Below are positions 35,142 through 42,537 of a stretch of DNA of 42,537 nucleotides, piece by piece. Within the stretch, counting starts at the first letter, position 1. Each line of letters opens with the position of its first letter. The translations under genes were made by a program, and so were the position numbers. The stretch spans positions 1-42,537 of the forward strand of contig JAFRAT010000004.1 of assembly GCA_017405305.1 (NCBI GenBank). Direction: 5' to 3'. The notes under the pieces are model-generated. The model was not told the DNA's origin. It did not search any database and worked only from the letters and a program-made list of their open reading frames with translations. This DNA comes from Aeriscardovia sp. (lineage in GTDB: Bacteria > Actinomycetota > Actinomycetes > Actinomycetales > Bifidobacteriaceae).

Positions 35142-37976
35142 TCAGGCCTGGAAATCGGCGACCCGGTCCTCTTCTTTCGCGTCCCGCGCTTCCTTCTCCT
35201 CGCGCTCCTTCATGTCCTTGAGATCCTTGCGGGCCTCGTCCTCGTCCACCATCTTGCCGTACTCCTCGAACTCGTCGACGGTGTCATGATGCGGATCCCG
35301 GTTGTAGCGGTTAGAGACATCCTGCGTGCGGTAGAACCAGGCTTTCGCCCACTCGCAGAGGGCCATGTACACGATGCATATGACAGCCAGGGCGATGAAG
35401 AAGGTCCACGGCAGCGGGACCAGGGCGAACCACTGGTCGCAGAAGGGAACGTACGGCATCACGGCGGCCACGACGATGGCACCGATGGTAAACCAGGTGA
35501 GCAGGCCGCTCGGGCGGGACTCCCAGAACGGGACGCGCCGGGTGCGGATGATGAAGACGATGAGTGTCTGCGTGCACATGGACTCGACGAACCAAGCGGT
35601 CTGGAACTCGGCGACACCAGCGTGGAACACCCAGAGCATGAGGCCGAAGGTGACGAAGTCGAAGATGGAGGAGATCGGTCCGAAGATGATCATGAAGCGG
35701 CGGATGAAGCCAATGTCCCAATGGGTCGGGCTCTCGGCCATCTCCTCGTCGATGTTGTCGGTCGGGATCACCATCTGGGCGATATCGTAGATGAGGTTGT
35801 TGAGCAGGATCTGCGTGGCGGTCATCGGCAGGAACGGCAGCAGCACGGACGCGCCGACGGTGGAGAACATGTTGCCGAAGTTCGACGACGTGCCCATCAT
35901 GACGTACTTGATCGTGTTGTTGAAGATGCGACGGCCCGTCTGAATGCCGTCGGCGATGACGCCGAGGTCCTTGTCGAGCAGGATGACGCCGGCCGCGTCC
36001 TTGGCCACGTCAGTAGCGGTGTCGACGGAGATGCCGACGTCGGCCTGATGCAGGGCGATCGCGTCGTTGACGCCATCGCCGAGGAAGGCCACAGACTTGC
36101 CATGCTTGTGGAGGAGCTCGACCACGCGGGCCTTCTCCTCCGGGGTGACGCGGGCGAAGATCGACGTGTGCTGGACGGCTTCCCACAACTCGTCGTCGCC
36201 CGTGCGCTCGAAGTCGGCGGACGTCAGCGCCGGGCCGGACTCGATGCCCAGCTTGGAGCAGACGGTCTGCGCGACGAGCGCGTTGTCGCCGGTCGCGATC
36301 TTGACGGCGACGCCCAGGCGCTTGAGCTTCTCGAGGGACTCGCGGGCGTCGTCCTTCGGCTGATCGAGGAAAGAAATGTAGCCGTCGAGATGCAGGCCCT
36401 GCTCGTCGGCGTCGGTCAGCTCGCGCGGCTTGCCGTCGGCGCCGAGCTCGCCCTCGGTCCAGTCGATTGGGCGGGTGGCCACGGCGATGACGCGCAGGCC
36501 CTTGCTGAACAGGCCGTTGAGGATCTTCATGGTCTCGCCATCCGGGCTGGCGTCGACGTCCGCGCAGCGGGCAATGACCTTCTCCGGCGCGCCCTTGACG
36601 ACGAGCCAGGTGCCCTGGTGAGTGGCGTCGAGGTCTTTGACGACGACGCAGGCGATTTGAGTGACGTGGTCGAAATCATCGGAACTCAGGATCCGGTAGG
36701 CGGAGCGGCCGACCTTGCGGCACGCGGAACCGGACGCCCGGGCCGCGGCCTGCGCGTTGGCGTAGACCTTCTCGCCCAAAGCGATGTCCAGGTCGTTGGA
36801 ACCGGTGACGGAGCCGTCGGCGGCGACCTCGAAGTCGCTGTCCGGAGCGCCCAATGCCAGGACCTCGGCGTCGTCGCGGCCCGTCACGTCGAGCGAGGAC
36901 TCAAAGCTAATGTGCCCCTGCGTGAGAGTGCCGGTCTTGTCGGTGACGAGCACGTCGACGTCGCCCAGATCCTCGATGGTGATGAGTTTCTTGACGAGGA
37001 CCTTCTTCTTGGCCAGCAGTCGGGAACCGGCTGACAGCGAGGTGCTGACCAGGGCCGGCAGCAGCTGCGGCGTGATGCCGATGGCGACGGAGAAGGCGAA
37101 CAAAGCGGCGGTCAGCCAGTTGCGGCCGATGGCGATGTTGACGATGAGGATGCTGACCGTCAGGACGATGGCCACGCGCATAAGGAAGTTGGAGTACTTT
37201 TTCAGACCCTTCTGGAAGTCGGTCTCCTCGCGGTCGACGGCCAGCCGGGACGCGATGTGGCCCAGCTCGGCCTGCTTGCCGGTGGCGACGACGACGCCCA
37301 CGGCGGAGCCTTCCTTGACGATGGTGCCCATGAGGGCGCAAGAGGCGAGGCTCAGCACGTTCTGGGCGTCCGGCGTGGCGTCGACGGTCTTTTCGGCCGG
37401 CTTGACCTCGCCGGTCAGGATCGACTCGTCGCAGGAGAAGTCGTTGACGGAGATCAGACGGATGTCGGCCGGCACGATCTGGCCGATGTGCAAGCGCACG
37501 ACGTCGCCCGGAACCAGCTCGGCGGTGGTGACGTCTTTCGCAGCACCGTCGCGCAGCGTGACAGCGTTGTAGGAGATACGCTCGCGCAGGGAGTCAGCCG
37601 TGCGCTCGGAGCGCCAGTTGTTGAAGAGCCCAATGGCGACGGAGAAGAAAAGGATGATGCAGATGACGATGCCGCTGGAGGCCTGGTCGAAGAAGAACGA
37701 CAGGACGGCCGTGACGAACAGCAGGATGAGCATCGGGTCCTTGACCTGTTCCCACAGCAGCTTCCAGATGCTGACTTTGTGGGCGGCCAGGTCGTTAGGC
37801 CCGTAGGTCTCCAATCGGTCCGCCGCTTGTTTGCTGGTCAAACCAGCCGCGCTGGTGTTGTACTCGCGCAGAACATCGGCAACGGGTTTCCGTCCCGCCT
37901 GCACGACCTGGAGATCGGCGTCCCCGGCGTTGTTCGTCGGCACGGCGCTTTTCTTCGTTTCTGTGAACTTGCTCAT
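35142..37976 (-). CDS. mgtA: Magnesium-translocating P-type ATPase (MgtA type)
   Basis: 944 residues, a P3B-type ATPase for Mg2+ import. Cation-ATPase N-terminal domain (about 25-100), actuator motif LTGEVKPAEK, phosphorylation site DKTGTLTQG with Asp346, KGAPEKVIARC nucleotide-binding region, GDGVND hinge. The C-terminal membrane half has NNLIYDIAQMVIPTDNIDEE, GPISSIFDFVTFGLM and FQTAWFVESMCTQTLIVFII (in pieces), which mark the Mg2+ subgroup rather than Ca2+ pumps. The tail of about 60 residues is highly charged (EEREEKEARDAKEED-like). GGAGG five bases before the ATG fixes the start. A single gene with its own promoter and terminator; the leader of about 115 bases could hold a Mg2+ sensor, not recognised. 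Confidence 0.93.
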   Translation of the reverse strand: MSKFTETKKSAVPTNNAGDADLQVVQAGRKPVADVLREYNTSAAGLTSKQAADRLETYGPNDLAAHKVSIWKLLWEQVKDPMLILLFVTAVLSFFFDQASSGIVICIILFFSVAIGLFNNWRSERTADSLRERISYNAVTLRDGAAKDVTTAELVPGDVVRLHIGQIVPADIRLISVNDFSCDESILTGEVKPAEKTVDATPDAQNVLSLASCALMGTIVKEGSAVGVVVATGKQAELGHIASRLAVDREETDFQKGLKKYSNFLMRVAIVLTVSILIVNIAIGRNWLTAALFAFSVAIGITPQLLPALVSTSLSAGSRLLAKKKVLVKKLITIEDLGDVDVLVTDKTGTLTQGHISFESSLDVTGRDDAEVLALGAPDSDFEVAADGSVTGSNDLDIALGEKVYANAQAAARASGSACRKVGRSAYRILSSDDFDHVTQIACVVVKDLDATHQGTWLVVKGAPEKVIARCADVDASPDGETMKILNGLFSKGLRVIAVATRPIDWTEGELGADGKPRELTDADEQGLHLDGYISFLDQPKDDARESLEKLKRLGVAVKIATGDNALVAQTVCSKLGIESGPALTSADFERTGDDELWEAVQHTSIFARVTPEEKARVVELLHKHGKSVAFLGDGVNDAIALHQADVGISVDTATDVAKDAAGVILLDKDLGVIADGIQTGRRIFNNTIKYVMMGTSSNFGNMFSTVGASVLLPFLPMTATQILLNNLIYDIAQMVIPTDNIDEEMAESPTHWDIGFIRRFMIIFGPISSIFDFVTFGLMLWVFHAGVAEFQTAWFVESMCTQTLIVFIIRTRRVPFWESRPSGLLTWFTIGAIVVAAVMPYVPFCDQWFALVPLPWTFFIALAVICIVYMALCEWAKAWFYRTQDVSNRYNRDPHHDTVDEFEEYGKMVDEDEARKDLKDMKEREEKEARDAKEEDRVADFQA

Positions 37977-38093
37977 CTCTGCCTCCTTCTGGGTTCAAAC
38001 GCGCGCAATCATGAATAAGAAAATGACGGCACCTGCGGAATGGCGCCGTCCGACGGCGACGCGCCACAGGTTGACTGCGCTAGTGAGGTCAGC

Positions 38094-38122
38094 CGTATAG
38101 AGGGTACACCTCTTTTACGCAA
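38094..38122 (-). promoter_or_regulatory. Probable mgtA promoter
   Basis: On the minus strand TTGCGT (38117-38122), spacer of 17, TATACG (38094-38099). It leaves a leader of about 110 bases before the mgtA ATG containing an inverted repeat around CGGCGCC / GGCGCC-like sequence (GCCGTCGGACGGC). Confidence 0.55.
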
Positions 38123-38221
38123 GCTTGTTTCCTGCGGTTCCTGCCCACCAGAGACGTATCATCTAAGCAGAAGCCGGACGAAACCGGCGAGATCGATCAT
38201 CGTCCATGGAAAGGAACAATC

Positions 38222-38785
38222 ATGTCGTTCATCGGCGCCGAAATCACCGATTTCACCGTCAACGCCTATCATGACGGCGACCTGACCACCGTCTCCAAGC
38301 AGGACACCCTCGGCCGGTGGGCCGTCTACTTCTTCTACCCGGCGGACTTCTCCTTCGTCTGCCCGACCGAACTCGGTGCCCTGGCCGACTCCTACGACGA
38401 GTTCGCCAAGCGCAATTGCGAGATCTACTCCGTGTCCGAGGACACCGAGTTCGTACATGACGCCTGGGCGCAGGCGACCCCGACCATCGCCAAGATCAAG
38501 TACCCGATGCTCGCCGATCCGGCCGGCAAGCTCGCGCGTTTCTTCGACGTTCTCAACGAGGACATGGGCCAGGCGTACCGCGGCGTCTTCGTCGTCGACC
38601 CGAAAGGTTTCATCCGCTCCTACACGGTCAATGACATGGGCATCGGCCGTAACCCGGACGAGATCCTGCGCACCCTCGACGCAGCCCAGTTCGTCGCCGA
38701 GCACGGCGACAAGGTCTGCCCGGCCAAATGGCAGCCAGGCGATGACGTCATCACCCCAGGGGCCAGCCTCATCGGCAAAATCTGA
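38222..38785 (+). CDS. ahpC: Alkyl hydroperoxide reductase C (peroxiredoxin)
   Basis: 187 residues, a typical 2-Cys peroxiredoxin. Peroxidatic Cys47 in FSFVCPTELG; resolving Cys166 in KVCPAKWQPG; conserved Thr in the PT pair and Arg in the later GVFVVDPKGFIRS region. It reduces hydrogen peroxide and organic peroxides. Its usual reductase AhpF is not next to it, so a thioredoxin reductase-like enzyme elsewhere must recycle it. AAAGGAAC precedes the ATG by four bases. It is divergent from mgtA and convergent with the XRE-type gene, with a shared hairpin downstream. Confidence 0.96.
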   Translation: MSFIGAEITDFTVNAYHDGDLTTVSKQDTLGRWAVYFFYPADFSFVCPTELGALADSYDEFAKRNCEIYSVSEDTEFVHDAWAQATPTIAKIKYPMLADPAGKLARFFDVLNEDMGQAYRGVFVVDPKGFIRSYTVNDMGIGRNPDEILRTLDAAQFVAEHGDKVCPAKWQPGDDVITPGASLIGKI

Positions 38786-38829
38786 GTGCCGCAACGCGCG
38801 GCGCTGCGCACCGACGCGAAAACCAACAC

Positions 38830-38869
38830 GGAAGGGGACGCCCCGGAATCCTCGGGGACGTCCCCTTCC
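38830..38869. terminator. Hairpin between convergent ahpC and regulator genes
   Basis: GGAAGGGGACG (38830-38840) pairs with CGTCCCCTTCC (38859-38869), and inner CCCCG pairs with CGGGG with a one-base bulge. There is no long U tract. Placed to end both transcripts. Confidence 0.7.
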
Positions 38870-38880
38870 AACGTTTCCGC

Positions 38881-39546
38881 TCAGGCCTGCACGGCGGACT
38901 GGCGCCTGGCGCCGCCCTGCGGCTTGGGATCCTTGGCCAGACCGTATTTCCTATCCAGATGCTTCTTGAGCCACAGCAACAGGAACACGCGGATGAGCAG
39001 ATAGCCAAACGCCCAAACGATGGCGGCGCCGATCCAGAACCAGCGCGCGTCCACTGGCACCTTGTCCGATAGCACGATCGCCAGGACAAGCATGACGATG
39101 GTGAACGCCATGTACAGGCCACGGCTCCACAGCTGGGACTCCGTCTCCCGCTGCGCGCGTTCCTTCTTCTCGGCAGCGCTCATACGGCTTTCCTTATCGC
39201 GTTCCTCCGCGCTTTTGCGAGGGTCGCCGGCAGCGAACAGGTCGTCGACCGTGACGCTCAGGGCGTGGGCGATGACGTCGATGTCGTTGAGGTCAGCGAT
39301 GGCGCCGTGTTCCTCGAGATCAGCGAGCGCGTCCTCGTCGATATTGCAGGCTTCGGCCAGCTTCTCGCGAGTCCAGCCTTTCTCCTCGCGCAACTGCTTG
39401 ACGCAGCATCGCGACGGCGCGATCTTCACCTCGTCGTCGATGGAGACGTCGCCGTCGGCGATGGCGGGGGCGGCCGCGGAGTCGTTCTCGTCGGCAGCGG
39501 CGGGGCTGGTGACGGAGTCCGTTCCCCCGTGTTCCTGTTCGTCCAT
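38881..39546 (-). CDS. XRE-type DNA-binding protein with two membrane helices
   Basis: 221 residues. An acidic Ala-rich N terminus (1-40) is followed by a helix-turn-helix (about 45-105: VKQLREEKGWTREKLAEACNI, EDALADLEEHG, VIAHALSVTVDDLFA in pieces). After a charged Lys/Glu linker come two membrane helices (YMAFTIVMLVLAIVLS and WIGAAIVWAFGYLLIRVFLLLW) and a basic tail. A DNA-binding domain tethered to the membrane suggests a regulator that senses the envelope, or a toxin-antitoxin-free signalling protein; the target is unknown. ATG 39546 has GAGGGA six bases upstream. The two Cys in SRCCVKQL are notable next to a peroxiredoxin gene but may be chance. Confidence 0.82.
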   Translation of the reverse strand: MDEQEHGGTDSVTSPAAADENDSAAAPAIADGDVSIDDEVKIAPSRCCVKQLREEKGWTREKLAEACNIDEDALADLEEHGAIADLNDIDVIAHALSVTVDDLFAAGDPRKSAEERDKESRMSAAEKKERAQRETESQLWSRGLYMAFTIVMLVLAIVLSDKVPVDARWFWIGAAIVWAFGYLLIRVFLLLWLKKHLDRKYGLAKDPKPQGGARRQSAVQA

Positions 39547-39723
39547 GGAAATCCCTCTCTTGGAAGAGTTTCTCTTCGTCCAGAGCGAGTCTAGCGCGCT
39601 CTTATTACAGCCTGCGCCGCCGCCAGGCGGGCGGACGTGATCGCGCGCGTATCGGAAGACGGCTCCGCGGCCGCGCGGCTGGCCTTCTAAAATGGGGGTG
39701 AGCAACAAGGGAGGTTTCTGGTT

Positions 39724-40878
39724 TTGAAGGACGCCGCTTTGCTTCTGCCGCCATCATCTGAGCCGCTCGTCAGCATCATCATGCCTGTTTACAACGTCAG
39801 CCAATGGCTCGACCGGAGTCTGCGCTGCGCCGTGACGCAGACGCATCGCAACTTGGAAATCGTCGTCGTCGACGACGGTTCCACCGATGGATCGGGCGAA
39901 ATCGCCGACGACTGGGCGCGGATGGACAGCCGGCTGCGCGTGCTCCATCTGCCGAACAACGGCGTGTCCGCCGCACGCAACGCGGGATTGGCCGCTGCAC
40001 AGGGCGACTACACGTATTTCTTCGACCCGGACGATCTCATCACCCCGAACCTCGTGGAGACATGCTTGGCCGTCATGCGCCGCCAGGACGCTGACCTGGT
40101 CATGTTCAAGTTCGACACCATCAGCGCCAGTGGCATGCCCATCGTCTCGCACTACTCGCACAACAGGTATTCGGCGATGCAGGTGCTTACCCCACGCGAG
40201 GCCATCAAAAAGCAGCTCAAGGGGCAGATCGGCGGCTATCTATGGTCGTTCGTCACGCGCACGAGCGTCTACCACGACGGGAACATCTCGTTTCCCGAGG
40301 GACGCGTCATCGAGGACACCGCGCGCATCTGCCAGATCTTCGGCGGGACGCGGCGCATCGTGCGGCTGCCCGCCGTGCTCTACCACTACCGGCTGCACAG
40401 CGGCTCGCTGATGAGCAAGCCCGGTCTGCTGGCCGACTGGAAGAAGGCGACCGCCGATCGCAAGCAGTACGTGGTCGAGAACTTTCCGGACCTGCGCGCC
40501 TACGCGCGGATCCAGCGGTTTTCACCGTCGAACATCGATTATGAGTCGCTGCGCCAGAACCTGCTGTTCGACCTCAAGCTTGACACCGATTCCGCCGAGC
40601 GGCGGGCTACCAGCCGTCTCGAGCGGCGGGAGGCGCGACGCACGCTGCGCGAGGAGCGCAAGGCGGACAAGGCCATCAGCAAAGCGGCGGCCAAGGAGGT
40701 CAAGAAGCTCGACGCGGCCGCGCGCAAAGCAGGCAAGGAGCTGGGAACCATCGACTGGGCGGACGTGCCCGGCGACGCCGACTTCGAGGAGGAGGAAAAG
40801 CTCGAGGCCGCGGAAGCCGAAGCGGCGGCGATGGACGGCGCGGCGCCGGACGCCGCGAGCGGCGCGGACGAAGGCTGA
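39724..40878 (+). CDS. Family 2 glycosyltransferase
   Basis: 384 residues starting at TTG, nine bases after GGGAGG. GT-A domain: VSIIMPVYN (16-24), VVVDDGSTDGS (47-57), GVSAARNAGLAAAQGDY, and the metal-binding DPDD (101-104). Then VIEDTARICQIF, containing the acidic acceptor-side ED motif, and LYHYRLHSGS. It transfers a sugar from a nucleotide donor to a cell-surface glycan or lipid. From about residue 285 the protein changes to a charged helical region rich in Arg, Lys, Ala and Glu, then an acidic Ala-rich end (EEEEKLEAAEAEAAAMDG), unusual for the family. No other polysaccharide gene is nearby. Confidence 0.9.
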   Translation: MKDAALLLPPSSEPLVSIIMPVYNVSQWLDRSLRCAVTQTHRNLEIVVVDDGSTDGSGEIADDWARMDSRLRVLHLPNNGVSAARNAGLAAAQGDYTYFFDPDDLITPNLVETCLAVMRRQDADLVMFKFDTISASGMPIVSHYSHNRYSAMQVLTPREAIKKQLKGQIGGYLWSFVTRTSVYHDGNISFPEGRVIEDTARICQIFGGTRRIVRLPAVLYHYRLHSGSLMSKPGLLADWKKATADRKQYVVENFPDLRAYARIQRFSPSNIDYESLRQNLLFDLKLDTDSAERRATSRLERREARRTLREERKADKAISKAAAKEVKKLDAAARKAGKELGTIDWADVPGDADFEEEEKLEAAEAEAAAMDGAAPDAASGADEG

Positions 40879-40890
40879 CGAGACATGGAA

Positions 40891-40921
40891 AAGGCCTGCC
40901 CGCGGCAAGCGGACAGGCCTT
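40891..40921. terminator. Terminator-like hairpin between convergent genes
   Basis: AAGGCCTG (40891-40898) pairs with CAGGCCTT (40914-40921), with CCGC / GCGG pairing inside around GGCAA. Preceded by AAAA on the plus strand, giving UUUU for the minus-strand transcript of the DUF3566 gene. Confidence 0.75.
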
Positions 40922-40943
40922 GGGAGATTGTTCCCCAAACGCC

Positions 40944-41528
40944 TCAGTCGTCGCCCAGGGTGACATGGACCCCGCCCACGAGCATGGCGACCACGTTGTA
41001 GATGAACGCTGCCAGCGTGGACATGATGACGATGAGCAGCACCTGGAGAATGGCGAACACCACGACGATGCTGATGATTTTGCCGAAGTCGAAGAAGCTG
41101 GCCACGTTGAGCGATCCGGCGGTGATGCTACCGGAGGTGACGAGCTTCTCGACGGACGTGAACACGCCGGCCGCCGCGAGGATGGCGTACAGGGCGGACG
41201 TGCAGACGACCTGGATGATGCCCCACGCGATTGAAAGCAGGAACGAGACCTTCGCCACGCTCCACGGATCGATCTTCGTGATAGAAAGCCTCATGCGGCG
41301 GGCCCTGGGCACGCGAATCTTGCGGCGCGGGGCCGGAGCCGGCTGACGGCGCTGAGCGCCTGGGATAGCCGGACGCTGGGCGCGCTGGTCGCGGATGGGG
41401 GCCTGCATGGCCGGAAGCGCGGCGGAACGGGACGGCGCGGCGGAGGACTGCTTCGGCGCGAGCGGCTTCACCGTTGCGCTGACATGGACATTCTCCGACC
41501 CCACGGTCACCTTGTTCTGGTCAGCCAT
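40944..41528 (-). CDS. DUF3566 membrane protein
   Basis: 194 residues. The N-terminal half is a disordered Pro/Ala/Arg-rich cytoplasmic stretch ending in RRKIRVPRARR. The C-terminal half is the DUF3566 domain, with the hallmark LSITKIDPWSVAKVSFLLSIAWGI (in pieces) and two membrane helices, the second at IVVVFAILQVLLIVIMSTLAAF. Function is unknown. In actinobacteria it commonly lies next to gyrA near the origin, but gyrA is not in this window. AAGGAGG four bases before the ATG confirms the start. Confidence 0.88.
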   Translation of the reverse strand: MADQNKVTVGSENVHVSATVKPLAPKQSSAAPSRSAALPAMQAPIRDQRAQRPAIPGAQRRQPAPAPRRKIRVPRARRMRLSITKIDPWSVAKVSFLLSIAWGIIQVVCTSALYAILAAAGVFTSVEKLVTSGSITAGSLNVASFFDFGKIISIVVVFAILQVLLIVIMSTLAAFIYNVVAMLVGGVHVTLGDD

Positions 41529-42400
41529 ATGTCCTCCTTGAAAGCCTCAGCCCCGATACTGGTGCTGAGAATACCAGGCTCATCCGACGCTGCCGCGCGG
41601 GCCAACGGCTTTAAATCCCATGTCTGCACACAAATCGCCAAGCCGCGGCATAGCCGCGAACCCGTTCAAGGACGAGCGTGTCGAGGAGCGCACATCCGAT
41701 GGTCGACGCAGGATCCGCCGACGGGAAGCATCCAAATGAGCGCGCGATGAGCGGCAGCCGGCGGGAAAAGCCAACATTCTTCTGCCGGGCGGGCCCGTCC
41801 AACCCGAATTCCGGCCGCCACGGGGCGAGCCGCCCGGCGCGCATCAACCCGCCGCATCCATCGTCCTGTATCGGAACGCCGACGTCCTGCAAAAGAACGA
41901 TCAACGGTCCCTTGTACGGGCATACCCAAGCAAGCGCCTGACGAACGCGGGCATGCTGGCGCCATTCCCGACGACGATCCCGATCACTTGCCCTTTGCCG
42001 GCACGCGGATCGCCGATCCTCAAAACGGTTTTCCGCCGTATCCGACGCTCGGATTCCTGGCATGGGCGAAGCCGGCCACGGATCCGCCTTGGCCGTTCCC
42101 GGCGATCGGAACGCCGGCGACATCGCCGTCGCCCAGCAACGACCCGCGCGACGGAACACCTCGACCAACAAGGCAGCTCGCCCGCATCGAGCACGAATCG
42201 ACGAAACCGTCTCGAACCCGTTCGTTCTTCTTGAACTCGGGTGACGCGATCCTACGGAATCCACCGTCTTTCCCCGTATTCGCGGCAGCGGACACGAACC
42301 AATCGGAATCGAGTCCGGGACAGACCCGCGTGAGCGTAGGGCCGCCGCCGGATCAGGGAGAATCAAAATCGTCCGACGGCAGCCCCGGAACGCGATGCGT
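41529..42400. other. Unexplained 0.87-kb gap before the right-edge gene
   Basis: No supported gene. A long open frame on the minus strand (about 41611-42465) overlaps the right-edge gene out of frame and has no ribosome site. Pieces in neighbouring minus frames look more protein-like than random (for example VIGIVVGNGASMPAFVRRLL near 41930-41990 and VLLQDVGVPIQDDGCGG just left of it), so a decayed gene is possible. No tRNA or known structured RNA was recognised. Confidence 0.35.
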
Positions 42401-42537
42401 TCAGTTGAGGATGTGTTTATGCGCGAGCTCGACGAGGCACTGCTTGAAATCAGCAATGAAATCATCAGCGATCATCATGCTCATCGACGGACGAACGACG
42501 ATGCGCTGCACCGTCTCGTCCTCACGATCCTTGGGCA
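42401..42537 (-). CDS. Probable glutamate decarboxylase, C-terminal end (partial)
   Basis: The last 44 or so codons of a minus-strand gene, cut by the window edge and ending in TGA at 42401-42403. The frame reads PKDREDETVQRIVVRPSMS, then MMIADDFIADFKQCLVEL and HKHILN. The pattern P-x(n)-ED-x(2)-V-x-R-I-V-V-R followed by an amphipathic helix D-F-x(2)-D is how PLP-dependent glutamate decarboxylases usually end. If so, it consumes a proton by turning glutamate into GABA. Other PLP decarboxylases cannot be excluded from such a short piece. Confidence 0.5.
   Translation of the reverse strand, partial: PKDREDETVQRIVVRPSMSMMIADDFIADFKQCLVELAHKHILN

Noticed and set aside
34320..37034. Long open frame on the plus strand over mgtA and the spacer to its left
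   Set aside because: Antisense to a clear P-type ATPase; no ribosome site and no recognisable domain.
37977..38093. Mg2+ riboswitch in the mgtA leader
   Set aside because: The leader is short and has small hairpins, but no recognisable M-box or proline-rich leader peptide could be identified.
41611..42465. Minus-strand open frame of 284 codons at the right edge
   Set aside because: It starts inside the decarboxylase-like gene in another frame, lacks a ribosome site, and its composition is mostly Arg/Ser/Pro. Only short parts look protein-like.
1..42537. CRISPR array, prophage, insertion sequence or integrase
   Set aside because: No regularly spaced repeats, transposase, integrase or phage structural gene was seen on either strand.

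Overview
The window is about 42.5 kb of GC-rich DNA. It suggests a Gram-positive actinobacterium (Actinomycetota): purine-rich Shine-Dalgarno sequences, GC-rich intrinsic terminators, tRNA genes without an encoded CCA end, and a DUF3566 membrane protein of the type that usually sits next to gyrA. Genus cannot be decided from sequence alone; a host-associated fermenter (Bifidobacteriaceae or Coriobacteriaceae-like) would fit the gene set. A cluster of parS-like palindromes and the DUF3566 gene both hint at a position near the chromosome origin.

Layout. 0.3-4.0 kb: a heterodimeric ABC exporter with one degenerate ATP site. 4.4-8.2 kb: four tRNA genes (Ala-CGC, Leu-CAG, Ile-GAT, Ala-TGC) interleaved with an unknown 159-residue protein, a flavodoxin, a CNNM/CorC-type membrane protein and a YgjP-like metalloprotease. 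8.4-12.4 kb: a complete ECF vitamin-type transporter (ecfA1, ecfA2, ecfT, S component) followed by a methyltransferase; the ATPase genes carry three parS-like sites. 12.6-16.3 kb: a NimA-like flavin protein, then glycerol kinase and a GlpT/UhpT-type transporter. 16.5-18.8 kb: a secreted, wall-anchored C69 dipeptidase.

19.0-34.3 kb is an arginine and acid-stress region, all on the minus strand: two YhiM-family (DUF2776-like) membrane proteins, then arcA, arcB and arcC, then an APC antiporter, and beyond an inserted restriction-modification gene a second APC antiporter. The restriction gene is a single-polypeptide (type ISP-like) nuclease-helicase-methyltransferase. It is broken here by a G9 tract just after its start codon, which looks like a phase-variation switch, and by a second frame break before its specificity domain.

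35.1-42.5 kb: an MgtA-type Mg2+ P-type ATPase, an AhpC peroxiredoxin, an XRE-type regulator with two membrane segments, a family-2 glycosyltransferase, the DUF3566 protein, an unexplained 0.87-kb gap, and the C-terminal end of a probable glutamate decarboxylase running off the right edge.

Working together: arginine import with ornithine export, the arginine deiminase pathway (ATP and ammonia), YhiM-like proteins and probable glutamate decarboxylase form a coherent acid-survival set. The dipeptidase could supply amino acids to it. The strongest points for follow-up are the G9 switch, the parS-like cluster, and the pairing of two YhiM paralogs with the arginine deiminase operon.
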